The notes under the pieces: model-generated
Seen by the model: only the letters and a program-made list of their open reading frames with translations
Database searches by the model: none
What the model was told of the DNA's origin: nothing
Program-made: the position numbers and the translations under genes
Source of the DNA: DAHUYF01 sp035623985
Lineage (GTDB): Bacteria > Pseudomonadota > Alphaproteobacteria > ATCC43930 > CGMCC-115725
Assembly (NCBI GenBank): GCA_035623985.1
Contig: DASPSJ010000060.1
Span: 124,001 to 188,000 of the forward strand
Direction: 5' to 3'
Length of the DNA stretch: 64,000 nucleotides
Shown: piece after piece, positions 17,702 through 26,207 of the stretch
How positions within the stretch are numbered: the stretch's first letter is position 1
Layout of the letters: each line of letters starts with the position of its first letter

Positions 17702-18023
17702 ACGTACATCGCCACGCCCGGCACCAGCCGGCCAAGCGTGTTGACGCTCGCTCGCTACCCGAGGGATAAGACGACTTAGCCATCGGCGGACTCTGATCTC
17801 CGCTGCTGGTTAGCTCCGGCAGGGGTGTCTCAGCACTCCTGTCGGGGCGCCCGCTTGCCCGGGCAGGTTGCAGACTAAACCGTCATCCGGGGCAAGGCCA
17901 AGCACTTATTTACAGTTGCGCCAAAAGACTGTTTCAAACCGACCCGGTGCACACTTAACCGTCCGTCAAGGACTTGGCCCGATATTTGCAGTCATGACCC
18001 GCTTCGGGCTATAAGCTCTCATC
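17702..18023. other. Gene-free stretch upstream of rpoN with stem-loops
   Basis: No gene is apparent. It contains a 12-bp hairpin at 17816-17845 (two G-T pairs, six-base loop), a 5-bp stem at 17849-17864, and a short stem near 17786-17803. None has a T-run on the plus strand. It must include the rpoN promoter, which I cannot place with confidence. Confidence 0.4.
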
Positions 18024-19469
18024 ATGGCGCTCTCCCAGAGGCTCGACCTCCGCCAGACGCAAGCGCTCGTCATGACGCCGCAACTGCAGCAGGCGATCAA
18101 GCTGCTGCAGCTTTCCAACATGGAACTCTCCGCCTTCATCGAGAGCGAGCTCGAGCAGAACCCGTTGCTGGAACGCGACGACGCGCCGGCCGAAGGCGCC
18201 GCCGAGGCCGCCGAGCCCGCTCCGGCGGCCGAGGGCGACGGCGAGGACGTCGAGCGCTGGCAGGAGGCGGCGGGGAGCGAGGGCGAGGGCAATCTCGACC
18301 TCGCCGGCGATCCCGCGGCCTGGCAGAGCCGCCTGGCACGGCCGCAAGCGAACGAGACGCTGCCCGGACTCGACCAGACGCTGAGCCGGCCCACCACCTT
18401 GCGCGACCATCTGCTGGCGCAGCTCTCGGTCGACATCACCGATCCCGTCGACCGCGTCATCGGCACGCATCTCGTCGACATGGTCGACGATGCCGGCTAC
18501 CTCCAGGGCGAGCTCGCCGACATCGCCGAGCGGCTCGATTGCCTGCCGGCGCGGGTCGAAGCGACGCTCAAGCTGATGCAGCGCCTCGATCCGCCGGGCG
18601 TGTTCGCGCGCGACCTCGCCGAGTGCCTGGCCCTTCAGCTCGCCGACCGCGACCGGCTCGACCCGGCGATGCGGGCGCTGATCGACAACCTGCCGCTGCT
18701 GGCCAGCCGCAACGCGCCGGCGCTGATGAAGCTGTGCGGCGTCGATGCCGAGGATCTCGCCGAGATGGCGGCCGAACTCAAGGCGCTCAACCCCAAGCCC
18801 GGCCTCGCCTTCGACCAGGCGGCGGCCGAGCCGGTGGTGCCCGACGTGCTGGTGCGGCCGCAAGGCGCGGGCTTCGCCATCGAGCTCAACAACGACACGC
18901 TGCCGCGCGTGCTGGTCAACAACCGCTATTACGCCGAGGTGACGAGCGCGGCGCGCAGCAAGGCCGACAAGGACTATCTCGCCGAGCGCTTCCAGCAGGC
19001 CAACTGGCTGGTGAAGGCGCTGCACCAGCGCGCCACCACCATCCTCAAGGTCTCGACCGAGATCGTGCGCCAGCAGGAAGGCTTCTTCCGCCACGGCGTG
19101 CAGCACCTGAAGCCGCTGGTGCTGCGCGACATCGCCGAGGCGATCGAGATGCACGAGAGCACGGTGAGCCGCGTCACCTCGAACAAGTACATGGCGAGCC
19201 CGCGTGGCATCTACGAGCTCAAATACTTCTTCACCTCCTCGATCGCCGCGGCGAGCGGCGGCGAGGCGCTGTCGGCCGAGGCGGTGCGCTTCCGCATCAA
19301 GGCGCTGATCGAGGCCGAGGCGGAGGACGTGCTGTCCGACGACCGCATCGTCGAGATCCTGCTCAAGGAAGGCATCGACATCGCCCGCCGCACGGTGGCG
19401 AAGTACCGCGAGGCCATGCGCATCCCCTCCTCGGTGCAGCGCCGGCGGGAACGCTCGCTGACGCTCTGA
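18024..19469 (+). CDS. rpoN: RNA polymerase sigma-54 factor
   Basis: Sigma factor for enhancer-dependent promoters (nitrogen assimilation, motility and others). The 481-residue protein has the Gln/Leu-rich activator region at the N-terminus (LDLRQTQALVMTPQLQQAIK), an acidic linker at about residues 50-100, the core-binding domain, a helix-turn-helix (IEMHESTVSRVTSNKY) and the RpoN box RRTVAKYREAM near the C-terminus. It is followed by hpf and ptsN in conserved order, but the usual lptB neighbour is displaced. Confidence 0.97.
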   Translation: MALSQRLDLRQTQALVMTPQLQQAIKLLQLSNMELSAFIESELEQNPLLERDDAPAEGAAEAAEPAPAAEGDGEDVERWQEAAGSEGEGNLDLAGDPAAWQSRLARPQANETLPGLDQTLSRPTTLRDHLLAQLSVDITDPVDRVIGTHLVDMVDDAGYLQGELADIAERLDCLPARVEATLKLMQRLDPPGVFARDLAECLALQLADRDRLDPAMRALIDNLPLLASRNAPALMKLCGVDAEDLAEMAAELKALNPKPGLAFDQAAAEPVVPDVLVRPQGAGFAIELNNDTLPRVLVNNRYYAEVTSAARSKADKDYLAERFQQANWLVKALHQRATTILKVSTEIVRQQEGFFRHGVQHLKPLVLRDIAEAIEMHESTVSRVTSNKYMASPRGIYELKYFFTSSIAAASGGEALSAEAVRFRIKALIEAEAEDVLSDDRIVEILLKEGIDIARRTVAKYREAMRIPSSVQRRRERSLTL

Positions 19470-19481
19470 ACCGGAGACGGC

Positions 19482-19553
19482 TTGACACCCCCGCGAGGCC
19501 GGCTCCATCTGAGCCAGAGGCGGCTTGACACCCCGGCAAGGCCGGGGCCATAA
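19482..19553 (+). promoter_or_regulatory. Tandem near-identical promoters upstream of hpf
   Basis: Two copies of CTTGACACCCC... spaced 43 bases apart. Copy 1: TTGACA 19482-19487, 17-base spacer, CCATCT. Copy 2: TTGACA 19525-19530, 17-base spacer that is itself a palindrome (CCCCGGC/GCCGGGG), CCATAA 19548-19553. Copy 2 is the better promoter and lies 71 bases before the hpf start. Confidence 0.55.
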
Positions 19554-19624
19554 GGTTGCCCCGCCCGGGGGAGGGCCGGCGTACCATAAGCGTTCCCAAG
19601 CGTCGAGTCGGTCCGGTAGGAGCC

Positions 19625-20230
19625 ATGCAGGTTACCGTCACGGGCAAGCAGATGGATGTGGGGGAGTCCCTGCGCAGCCATGCCGAGGCGGCGACGGCGG
19701 CCATCGCCGACAAGTATTTCGGCAAGGCGATCGAGGCGCATGTGGTGTTCTGCCGCGAGCGGCATCTCTTCCTGTCGGACATCCTGGTCCATGCCGGCCG
19801 CGGCCTCAGCGTCCAGTGCCACGGCGAGGCGGGCGACGCCTATGCCGCCTTCGAGGACGCGGCCGAGCGGCTGGAGAAGCAGCTCCGGCGCTACAAGCGG
19901 CGGCTGCGCAACCACCACAAGCACGCCAAGCCCGGCGCCGAGCTCGAGGCGGCGACCGATTACCTGCTCGCCGCCGAGGCCGAGACGCCGGCGGCGGATG
20001 ACGGCGGCGAGCCGCTGATCATTGCCGAGATGCGCACCGGCATTCCCTCGCTCACGGTCCGCGAGGCGGCGATGCGCCTCGACCTCGCCGATCTGCCGGC
20101 GCTGCTGTTCCGCAACAGCGCCCATGGCACGCTCAACTTGGTCTATCGCCGCCGCGACGGCAATGTCGGCTGGATCGATCCCGATCTCAGCGCCAAGGCG
20201 CGACGCGCCGAGAAGGGCAAGGCCTCCTGA
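19625..20230 (+). CDS. hpf: Ribosome hibernation promoting factor, long form
   Basis: Binds the 30S subunit in slow growth and dimerises ribosomes. The ATG at 19625 has AGGAG five bases upstream, preferred over an in-frame ATG at 19556. The 201-residue protein has an N-terminal S30AE domain (about residues 1-105, with the basic stretch KQLRRYKRRLRNHHK) and the C-terminal dimerisation domain (about 135-190, VREAAMRLDLADLPALLFRN). The stop overlaps ptsN. Confidence 0.93.
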   Translation: MQVTVTGKQMDVGESLRSHAEAATAAIADKYFGKAIEAHVVFCRERHLFLSDILVHAGRGLSVQCHGEAGDAYAAFEDAAERLEKQLRRYKRRLRNHHKHAKPGAELEAATDYLLAAEAETPAADDGGEPLIIAEMRTGIPSLTVREAAMRLDLADLPALLFRNSAHGTLNLVYRRRDGNVGWIDPDLSAKARRAEKGKAS

Positions 20231-20694
20231 TGGAAATCGCCGACATCCTCCGGCCCGACGGCGTCATCGCCAATCTGCGCGCCGCCAACAAGCGCCAGGC
20301 GCTGCAAGAGCTGGCCAAGCGCGCCGCGCAACTCACCGGCAAGCACGAGCGCGCCGTCTTCGACGTGCTGCTCGAGCGCGAGCGCCTCGGCAGCACCGGC
20401 ATCGGCCACGGCACCGCCGTGCCGCATGGCCGCATGCCCGACCTGGAGCGCATCCACGGGCTGTTCGCCCGGCTGGAAAAGCCGATCGATTTCGAGGCCA
20501 TCGACAACCAGCCGGTCGATCTCATCTTCCTGCTGCTGACCCCGGCGACGTCCGGCGCCGACCATTTGAAGGCGCTGGCGCGCATCTCGCGGCTGCTGCG
20601 CGACAAAGCGGTCTGCGACAAGCTGCGCGGCACCGACAGCGCCGATGCGCTCTACGCGCTGCTCGTCGACCGCGCCGCCAGCCACGCCGCCTGA
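20230..20694 (+). CDS. ptsN: Nitrogen PTS EIIA component
   Basis: EIIA(Ntr), a phosphoryl acceptor that regulates potassium transport, nitrogen control and stress responses. The ATG overlaps the hpf stop (TGATG). The 154-residue protein carries the phosphorylated His in GIGHGTAVPHGRM and ends normally. The position after rpoN and hpf is conserved. Confidence 0.95.
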   Translation: MEIADILRPDGVIANLRAANKRQALQELAKRAAQLTGKHERAVFDVLLERERLGSTGIGHGTAVPHGRMPDLERIHGLFARLEKPIDFEAIDNQPVDLIFLLLTPATSGADHLKALARISRLLRDKAVCDKLRGTDSADALYALLVDRAASHAA

Positions 20695-20712
20695 GCGCGG
20701 CGTGTCGCCGCT

Positions 20713-20876
20713 ATATCTGGTGTCGTTTCCCGAGTCGGCCACGGGACGTTCCGCGACTCGACCTAGATGATGTGTCGGCGGCCATCATTCCGGCCGAAAA
20801 AGGCCAGAAAAATCAATATCTGGTGGGTCTGCCCGAGTCGGGCGCGGGACGTTCGGCGAACCCGAACCAGATGCTG
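20713..20876. repeat. Two tandem copies of a ~60-bp structured element
   Basis: Copy 1 starts at 20713 and copy 2 at 20816 (period 103). Both share ATATCTGGTG, CCCGAGTCGG and CGGGACGTTC at matching spacing. Copy 2 is palindromic at its ends (ATCTGGT with ACCAGAT) and has an inner GCCCGA/CGGGC stem. It lies between ptsN and the convergent DUF1150 gene; I do not recognise it. Confidence 0.6.
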
Positions 20877-20892
20877 CGGTCGCCGGAAAGCA

Positions 20893-20927
20893 CCGGGGGG
20901 CGGCTCCGCGCGGAAGCCGCCCCCCGG
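20893..20927. terminator. Strong hairpin between convergent ptsN and DUF1150 genes
   Basis: Perfect 13-bp stem (20893-20905 with 20915-20927) around a nine-base loop. Its position between convergent genes suggests a shared terminator; no long T-tract is present. Confidence 0.6.
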
Positions 20928-20947
20928 ATCGACGTCGCGAAGCGGGT

Positions 20948-21172
20948 TCAGTGGACGCTCAGCGGCTCCAGCTCGTGCCGGCGCACGGTGGCGAAGGCGA
21001 CCTCGCGGTCGGGCAGCAGCGCCACCTGCGTGCCGTCGGCGGCATGGACGGCAAAGCCGACGACGCCGTCCGTGCCGGCGACGCGCTTGATATAGGCCAT
21101 CTCCTGCATGCCGAGCAGGGCGAATTCCTGGGGCGTGATGCGTTTCAGCTTCTCGATATCGTTGTCGTTCAT
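20948..21172 (-). CDS. DUF1150 family protein
   Basis: A 74-residue protein with the DUF1150 pattern (LKRITPQEFALLGMQEMAYI). The function is unknown. It is regularly found beside small heat-shock genes in alphaproteobacteria, as here, where it follows hsp20 on the same strand about 60 bases downstream. Probably co-transcribed with it. Confidence 0.85.
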   Translation of the reverse strand: MNDNDIEKLKRITPQEFALLGMQEMAYIKRVAGTDGVVGFAVHAADGTQVALLPDREVAFATVRRHELEPLSVH

Positions 21173-21235
21173 GATGTCACCTTTCGCCGGCCTTGCTCAT
21201 CGGGCCTCGCGCCTTTGCGTCGCTGCGCCAAAGGA

Positions 21236-21697
21236 TCAGGCGCCGTCCTTCAGCGCGGCCGGCGCGACGCTCGGGCGCATCGGCTTGCCGATGTTCCGGA
21301 TCTCGACCGTCCGCACCTTCTGCTCGAGGACGCGACGAACGAGGTCGATGTTCAAAAGCCCGTTATCGAGCGAGGCGGCGGCCACCTCGATGCCGTCGGC
21401 GAGCACGAAGGAGCGCTGAAACTGCCGCGCGGCGATGCCGCGATGGAGATAGACGCGGTCCTTGTCCTCGGTTTGGCGGCCGCGCACGACGAGCTGGTTG
21501 TCCTCGATCTGCACGGTGAGGTCGCCCACCGCGAAGCCGGCAACGGCCAGCGTGATGCGCAGGCTGTTCTCGCCGGTCTGCTCGACATTGTAGGGAGGAT
21601 AGCCGTCGGCGGCCGCCTTGCTGACGCGATCGAGCGCCCGCTCGAAATGATCGAAGCCCAGCAGCAGCGGCGAATTGAACAGCGAAAGTCGCGGCAT
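21236..21697 (-). CDS. ibpA: Small heat-shock protein, Hsp20/IbpA type
   Basis: ATP-independent holdase that binds unfolding proteins. ATG at 21697 with GAGGAGG just upstream; a longer in-frame version lacks a ribosome site. The 153-residue protein opens with LFNSPLLLGFDHFERALDRV, typical of the IbpA class, and has an alpha-crystallin domain at about residues 38-130 (PPYNVEQTGENSLRITLAVA). I see no ROSE-type RNA thermometer in the short leader. Confidence 0.92.
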   Translation of the reverse strand: MPRLSLFNSPLLLGFDHFERALDRVSKAAADGYPPYNVEQTGENSLRITLAVAGFAVGDLTVQIEDNQLVVRGRQTEDKDRVYLHRGIAARQFQRSFVLADGIEVAAASLDNGLLNIDLVRRVLEQKVRTVEIRNIGKPMRPSVAPAALKDGA

Positions 21698-21968
21698 CTG
21701 ACCTCCTCGGGCGAGCGAGTCCAGCGGGCCCAAAACGGCGCCCATGCAATCCCGGCGATCCCCACGGCATCGCCGGGATAGATGTGGGGTGCGGCGCCGC
21801 GGCCATCAAGGCCCGGGAAAACCGCGGAAAACCGCGGTAAAATCCGCGTGTTGCACGCGCCGGCGGTTGACGGTGGATCGCCGGCGCACCTATGCTCCGC
21901 TCGCTGGGGGACCGGCGGCGCATCGCCGAAACGCGGGCCGACCAGCGACGCCACTCGGGAGGGAAAAC

Positions 21969-22532
21969 ATGATCTGGAAAATGGCGCCCATGGCCGCCGG
22001 CCTGGCGCTCGGTCTCTGCGTCAGCGGCACGGCGAGCGCGCTCAGCCTGAGCAGCCCCGACGTCAAGCCCGGCGCGATGATCAATGACGAGCAGGTGTTC
22101 AACAGCTTCGGCTGCACCGGCAAGAACATCTCGCCGGCGCTCGCCTGGAAGGGCGCGCCGGCCGGCGCCAAGAGCTTCGCCGTCACCGTCTACGACCCCG
22201 ACGCGCCGACCGGCAGCGGCTTCTGGCATTGGCAGGTGTTCAACATCCCGGCCAGCGCCACCGGCCTGCCCAAGAATGCCGGCGACGTTAAGGCCAATCT
22301 CCTGCCGCCGGGCGCGAAGCAAGGCCGCGACGATTACGGCGTCGTCGGCTGGGGCGGCCCCTGCCCGCCTCCGGGCTCCAAGCCGCATCACTACATCTTC
22401 ACGGTCTTCGCCCTCGACGTCGATCACATCGACGCCGATACCAACACCACGGCCGCGGTCATCGGCTTCATGCTGAACGCCCACGCCGTAGCCAAGGGCA
22501 AGTTCACCGCCCTCTACAGCCGGCCGAAATAG
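21969..22532 (+). CDS. Exported YbhB/YbcL (PEBP/Raf-kinase-inhibitor-like) protein
   Basis: Phosphatidylethanolamine-binding-protein fold; bacterial members have no firmly known role. The 187-residue protein has a signal peptide (about residues 1-24), then the ligand-pocket motifs YDPDAPTGSGFWHWQVFNI and GRDDYGVVGWGGPCPP-x-GSKPHHY. The ATG at 21969 follows a GGGA-type site. It stands alone between hsp20 and metA. Confidence 0.88.
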   Translation: MIWKMAPMAAGLALGLCVSGTASALSLSSPDVKPGAMINDEQVFNSFGCTGKNISPALAWKGAPAGAKSFAVTVYDPDAPTGSGFWHWQVFNIPASATGLPKNAGDVKANLLPPGAKQGRDDYGVVGWGGPCPPPGSKPHHYIFTVFALDVDHIDADTNTTAAVIGFMLNAHAVAKGKFTALYSRPK

Positions 22533-22642
22533 CGCCGGCGCCGCGGGAGGGGCCGGCCGGCACACGGCCGGCCCCGTCCCCGCCCCGGTCACGGAAGAGC
22601 GGCCGCAATTTGCCGCGAGGCGGCTTGCCGACAGGCCGCGGA

Positions 22643-23578
22643 CTAGCGCCTGTCGACGCCGTTCGCCCGAGGGAGATCGCGCAGGTCGTAAGGCACGTCC
22701 TCGTAAAGCTGGTACATCCAGTTGCTGAAGAGAAGATAGCCGTAGGGCCGCCAGCGATTGACGGCCTGGCGCGTGACATCGTCGTTCTCGAAATAATTTT
22801 TCGGCGGCGAAATCGTCTTTTCCGCCCTCAAGTCGCGCACATATTCGTCGTGCAGGGTTTCGGTATCGTATTCGAGATGATTGAGCATGTAGACGTCGCC
22901 CCGGCTGTTTTCCATGAGGCAGATGCCGGACTCGTCGGACTCGGCGAGAATTTCGAGTTCCGCCACCTTTTCGACGCCGGCGCGCGGCACGCCGGTATAG
23001 CGCGATACCGGCGCCATGAACGAGTCCGTGAACCCCCTGAGCAGCGCCGATCTGGGCGCCAGCACGCGCTGCTCGAAGACGCCGAAGAGCTTGTCGCGAT
23101 AGGCCTCTTTCGGAACGCCGTACTCGGCATAGAGCGCCGCCTGCGCGCCCCAGCAAAGATGGAAGCGGCGAAAGACCCGGCGGCGCGCCCAGGCAAAGAT
23201 GTGGCAGAGCTCCGCCCAATAATCGACCGCCTCGAAGGGCATGCGTTCGACGGGGGCGCCGGTGACGATCATGCCGTCGAACCAATCGTCGCGAACGTCG
23301 CTGATCGTGCGGTAGAATTCGCGCATATAGTCGCTCGACGTCGTGGTCGGCTGATAGCTTTCGGTGGTGAGCAGCGAAAGCTCCACCTGCAAGGGCGTGT
23401 GGCTCAGCAACCGCGCGATCTGCACCTCCGTCTTCATCTTCATGGGCATGAGATTGAGCAGGAGCACGTGCATCGGGCGAATGTCCTGGCGCGCCGCCGT
23501 CTTCCGTCCGATGAGTTCGATGCCCTCCGTCTCGAGGATCCTTATGGTCGGCGAACGATCCGAAATTTTGATTGGCAT
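22643..23578 (-). CDS. metA: Homoserine O-acetyltransferase (MetA family)
   Basis: First committed step of methionine synthesis from homoserine. The 311-residue protein matches the MetA family throughout; the nucleophile Cys is in FHLCWGAQAALY, and His and Glu residues of the class I amidotransferase-like site lie further on. At the position equivalent to residue 111 of E. coli MetA (GAPLGL) this protein has Glu (GAPVER). In the family, Glu there gives acetyl-CoA and Gly succinyl-CoA preference, so acetyl transfer is predicted. I found no SAM-II riboswitch pattern upstream. Confidence 0.9.
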   Translation of the reverse strand: MPIKISDRSPTIRILETEGIELIGRKTAARQDIRPMHVLLLNLMPMKMKTEVQIARLLSHTPLQVELSLLTTESYQPTTTSSDYMREFYRTISDVRDDWFDGMIVTGAPVERMPFEAVDYWAELCHIFAWARRRVFRRFHLCWGAQAALYAEYGVPKEAYRDKLFGVFEQRVLAPRSALLRGFTDSFMAPVSRYTGVPRAGVEKVAELEILAESDESGICLMENSRGDVYMLNHLEYDTETLHDEYVRDLRAEKTISPPKNYFENDDVTRQAVNRWRPYGYLLFSNWMYQLYEDVPYDLRDLPRANGVDRR

Positions 23579-24112
23579 GCGATGATTCCCCAAGCGGTTT
23601 GCGCAGCGGATGCCGTCCGGCGTCAATCAATTGCGACCGGCGGCGCCGCGCACTTCAAAAACAGGCGACGTCTGATGCGAGGGATGGGGCGGACATGACG
23701 GCACCGCTTCGCACCGGGCCGGGTGGCATCGCAAGGCGTTCCGTCGGCGTCATGGGCTGAATCCCCGGGTCTCTTGTCCGCTATCTCTCATTGCAATGTT
23801 CTGCCGGCCCGCTCGAAAACGGGCTTGGCCGGTCGCCTTATTATGGCAAGGCGAGTTCTATCAAAACAAGAAGTTAATTCTATATAACGATTATCCGGCG
23901 TCCATTCGGGAACCGATCTCGACCGAAGACACCTTAAAAGATTATATTAATATGCATTTACTTCTAATAAGAGAAATCGACAACGGCAGCATCGCTTCCG
24001 GTCTCCGTCCCTAGCCGGACGCCATCGTCATAAAACCATCTATAATGGTTCTCGCCATTTCCCGCTGTGCCGCTCGGAGCGGCGACCGCCACGGCGGCGG
24101 GACGGAAACGCG
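23579..24112. other. Intergenic region with an AT-rich block upstream of metA
   Basis: The first 200 bases are ordinary leader. From about 23840 to 23970 the sequence turns sharply AT-rich (runs such as ttctatataacgattatcc and attatattaatatg). A 72-codon plus-strand frame crosses it, but I recognise no protein. There is a small palindrome (AACCAT/ATGGTT) near 24032. It may be acquired DNA, a protein-binding region or a remnant. Confidence 0.4.
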
Positions 24113-24142
24113 AAGGGCCTAGCCGTCGCCGGCTAGGCCCTT
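24113..24142 (-). terminator. Terminator hairpin of tRNA-Ala
   Basis: Perfect 12-bp stem (24113-24124 with 24131-24142) starting nine bases past the tRNA 3' end on the minus strand. Confidence 0.65.
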
Positions 24143-24150
24143 GAGGAAAC

Positions 24151-24226
24151 TGGTGGAGCCAGGGGGATTCGAACCCCCGACCTCCGCAATGCCATTGCGG
24201 CGCTCTCCCAACTGAGCTATGACCCC
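24151..24226 (-). tRNA. tRNA-Ala (anticodon GGC)
   Basis: Complete 76-base tRNA with encoded CCA. Stem CCGCA/TGCGG holds loop ATGGCAT, anticodon GGC. D-arm (AGCTCAGTTGGGAGAGC) and T-arm (GTTCGAATC) are canonical. Confidence 0.96.
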
Positions 24227-24321
24227 AAAAGGCCGCTCTGCGCCAGCTTAGCCCCAAGCGGGGCGGCGCGGGAGCGGGAAATTAGCGGTCGGCGGCGGCC
24301 GGCCGCAAGCGGAAAAGCCGC

Positions 24322-24708
24322 TCAGCGCTCTTCCTCGTCCTCGACGTTCTCGATCACCTCGGCCATGTCGTCCTCGTCCTCGCCGAGCTCGGAGGCGTCC
24401 TCGATGACCTCCTCCTCCTCTTCCTCCTCGCCCTCGGCCTCCTCGGCACCCTCCATCGGGATCTCCTCGGCGGCCTCCTCCGCCTCCGCCTCCTCGGCGA
24501 CGATGTCGGTGTCGATCTCTTCCTCGGCTATCGGCTCGATCGGCACCTCGGGCACGGCCGCCACCTTGGCCCGCCGCGTCTTCGACAAGGTTTCGAGATC
24601 GTAAGCCGCGCCGCATTTCGGGCACTGGACGGGCTCGCGATGCAGGTCGTAATAGCGCGCGCCGCAGCTCGGGCAGATGCGCTTCATTCCCCATTCCGGC
24701 TTAACCAT
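24322..24708 (-). CDS. TIGR02300 family protein (FYDLN acid domain)
   Basis: A 128-residue protein: a zinc-ribbon start (RICPSCGARYYDL, then CPKCGAAYDL) and a long, almost purely Glu/Asp tail with a run of seven Glu. The function is unknown; the family is conserved in alphaproteobacteria and normally lies beside aroA, as here (divergent). The extreme acidity suggests interaction with basic partners such as ribosomal proteins, but that is inference. Confidence 0.88.
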   Translation of the reverse strand: MVKPEWGMKRICPSCGARYYDLHREPVQCPKCGAAYDLETLSKTRRAKVAAVPEVPIEPIAEEEIDTDIVAEEAEAEEAAEEIPMEGAEEAEGEEEEEEEVIEDASELGEDEDDMAEVIENVEDEEER

Positions 24709-24875
24709 GGACCGCCTCCGTTCTCGCGCGGTGGCCGGCCAATTGCCATGATCGCGCCACCGCTGTCAAAAGCAAAATCATCAACCGCTTGAGATGCCGC
24801 CCCCGGGCCGCCGCCCATTTCTGCCGCCGCTTGCCTGTGCTACAGCTTGCCGCGCAACTGACAGACGAGCGTTCC

Positions 24876-26207
24876 GTGACGCCTCTCACCTCGGGAACCG
24901 CCTCGGCGCTGAGCGGCCGGCTTCGCGCACCCGGCGATAAATCGGTGTCGCACCGCGCGCTCATCCTGGGCGCGCTGGCCGTCGGCCGCACGCGGGTCAG
25001 CGGGCTGCTCGAGGGCGAGGACGTGCTGCGCACCGCCGCCGCCATGGGCGCGCTCGGCGCCGGCATCGAGCGCAACGGCGAGGGACGCTGGACGATCGAC
25101 GGCATCGGGCTCGGCGGACTCACCGAGCCGCAGGACGTGCTCGATCTCGGCAATTCCGGCACCGGCGCGCGGCTGCTGATGGGGCTGGTGGCAAGCCATC
25201 CCATCACCACCTTTCTCACCGGCGACGCCTCGCTCCGGCGCCGGCCGATGGCGCGCGTCGCGGCGCCGCTCGAGCGCATCGGCGCGCGCATCATCGCGCG
25301 CGACGGCGTCCGGATGCCGCTGGCGGTCATCGGCGCATCATCGCCGCTCCCCATCGCCTATCGCCTCCCTGTCGCCTCGGCGCAAGTGAAATCCGCGGTG
25401 CTGCTGGCGGGGCTCAACGCGCCGGGGGAGACCAGCGTGATCGAGCCGCAGCCGACGCGCGACCACAGCGAGCGCATGCTCCGGCATTTCGGCGCCGCGG
25501 TCAGCATCACCGAAGAGCCGGACGGCGCCCGCCGCATCACCCTCAAAGGCCAGCCGGAACTCAAGGCCGCGGATCTCGCCGTGCCCGGCGATCCCTCCTC
25601 GGCCGCCTTCCCCGCCGTCGCCGCGCTGCTCTTGCCCGGCTCCCAGGTGGTGATCGAAGGGGTCGGCGTCAACCCGCTGCGCACCGGCCTTTACGACACG
25701 CTGGCGGCTATGGGCGCCGAGATCCACTTCGGCAATGCGCGCGTCGCCGCCGGCGAGCCGGTGGCCGACCTGACGCTCCGCGCCGGCGCGCTCAGCGGCG
25801 TCGAGGTGCCGGCCGAGCGCGCGCCGCGCATGATCGACGAGTACCCGATCCTGGCCGTGGCCGCCGCCTTCGCCCGGGGCCGCACGGTGATGCACGGGCT
25901 CGGCGAGCTGCGCGTCAAGGAGAGCGACCGGCTCGGCGCCATCGCGCAGGGCCTTGCCGCCTGCGGCGTGAGCGTCGAGGTTGCCGGCGATACGCTCGCC
26001 GTCGACGGTGAGGGCGGGCCGCCGCCGGGCGGCGCGACGATCGCCACGAAGCTCGACCACCGCATCGCCATGGCCTTCCTGGTGCTCGGCATGGCGGCGC
26101 GCCGGCCGGTGCGCATCGATGACGGCGACACCATCGCCACCAGCTTTCCGGGCTTCGTCGCGGCGATGAACGGGCTCGGCGCCGCGATCGCGCCCGCGCA
26201 GCCGTGA
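24876..26207 (+). CDS. aroA: 3-phosphoshikimate 1-carboxyvinyltransferase (EPSP synthase)
   Basis: Joins phosphoenolpyruvate to shikimate-3-phosphate in aromatic amino acid synthesis. About 443 residues from the GTG at 24876. Motifs: RAPGDKSVSHRALILGALA, LGNSGTGARLLMGL, and LRVKESDRLGAIAQGL. The residue after the second motif and the overall pattern resemble class II alphaproteobacterial enzymes (Agrobacterium type). Start choice is uncertain by a few codons. cmk overlaps its end by four bases. Confidence 0.94.
   Translation: MTPLTSGTASALSGRLRAPGDKSVSHRALILGALAVGRTRVSGLLEGEDVLRTAAAMGALGAGIERNGEGRWTIDGIGLGGLTEPQDVLDLGNSGTGARLLMGLVASHPITTFLTGDASLRRRPMARVAAPLERIGARIIARDGVRMPLAVIGASSPLPIAYRLPVASAQVKSAVLLAGLNAPGETSVIEPQPTRDHSERMLRHFGAAVSITEEPDGARRITLKGQPELKAADLAVPGDPSSAAFPAVAALLLPGSQVVIEGVGVNPLRTGLYDTLAAMGAEIHFGNARVAAGEPVADLTLRAGALSGVEVPAERAPRMIDEYPILAVAAAFARGRTVMHGLGELRVKESDRLGAIAQGLAACGVSVEVAGDTLAVDGEGGPPPGGATIATKLDHRIAMAFLVLGMAARRPVRIDDGDTIATSFPGFVAAMNGLGAAIAPAQP

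Noticed and set aside
23579..23760. Possible SAM-II riboswitch upstream of metA
   Set aside because: The expected conserved segments and pseudoknot arrangement were not found in the reverse complement.
23796..24014. 72-codon frame across the AT-rich block
   Set aside because: No family resemblance, no ribosome site, and composition explains the frame poorly; left as intergenic.
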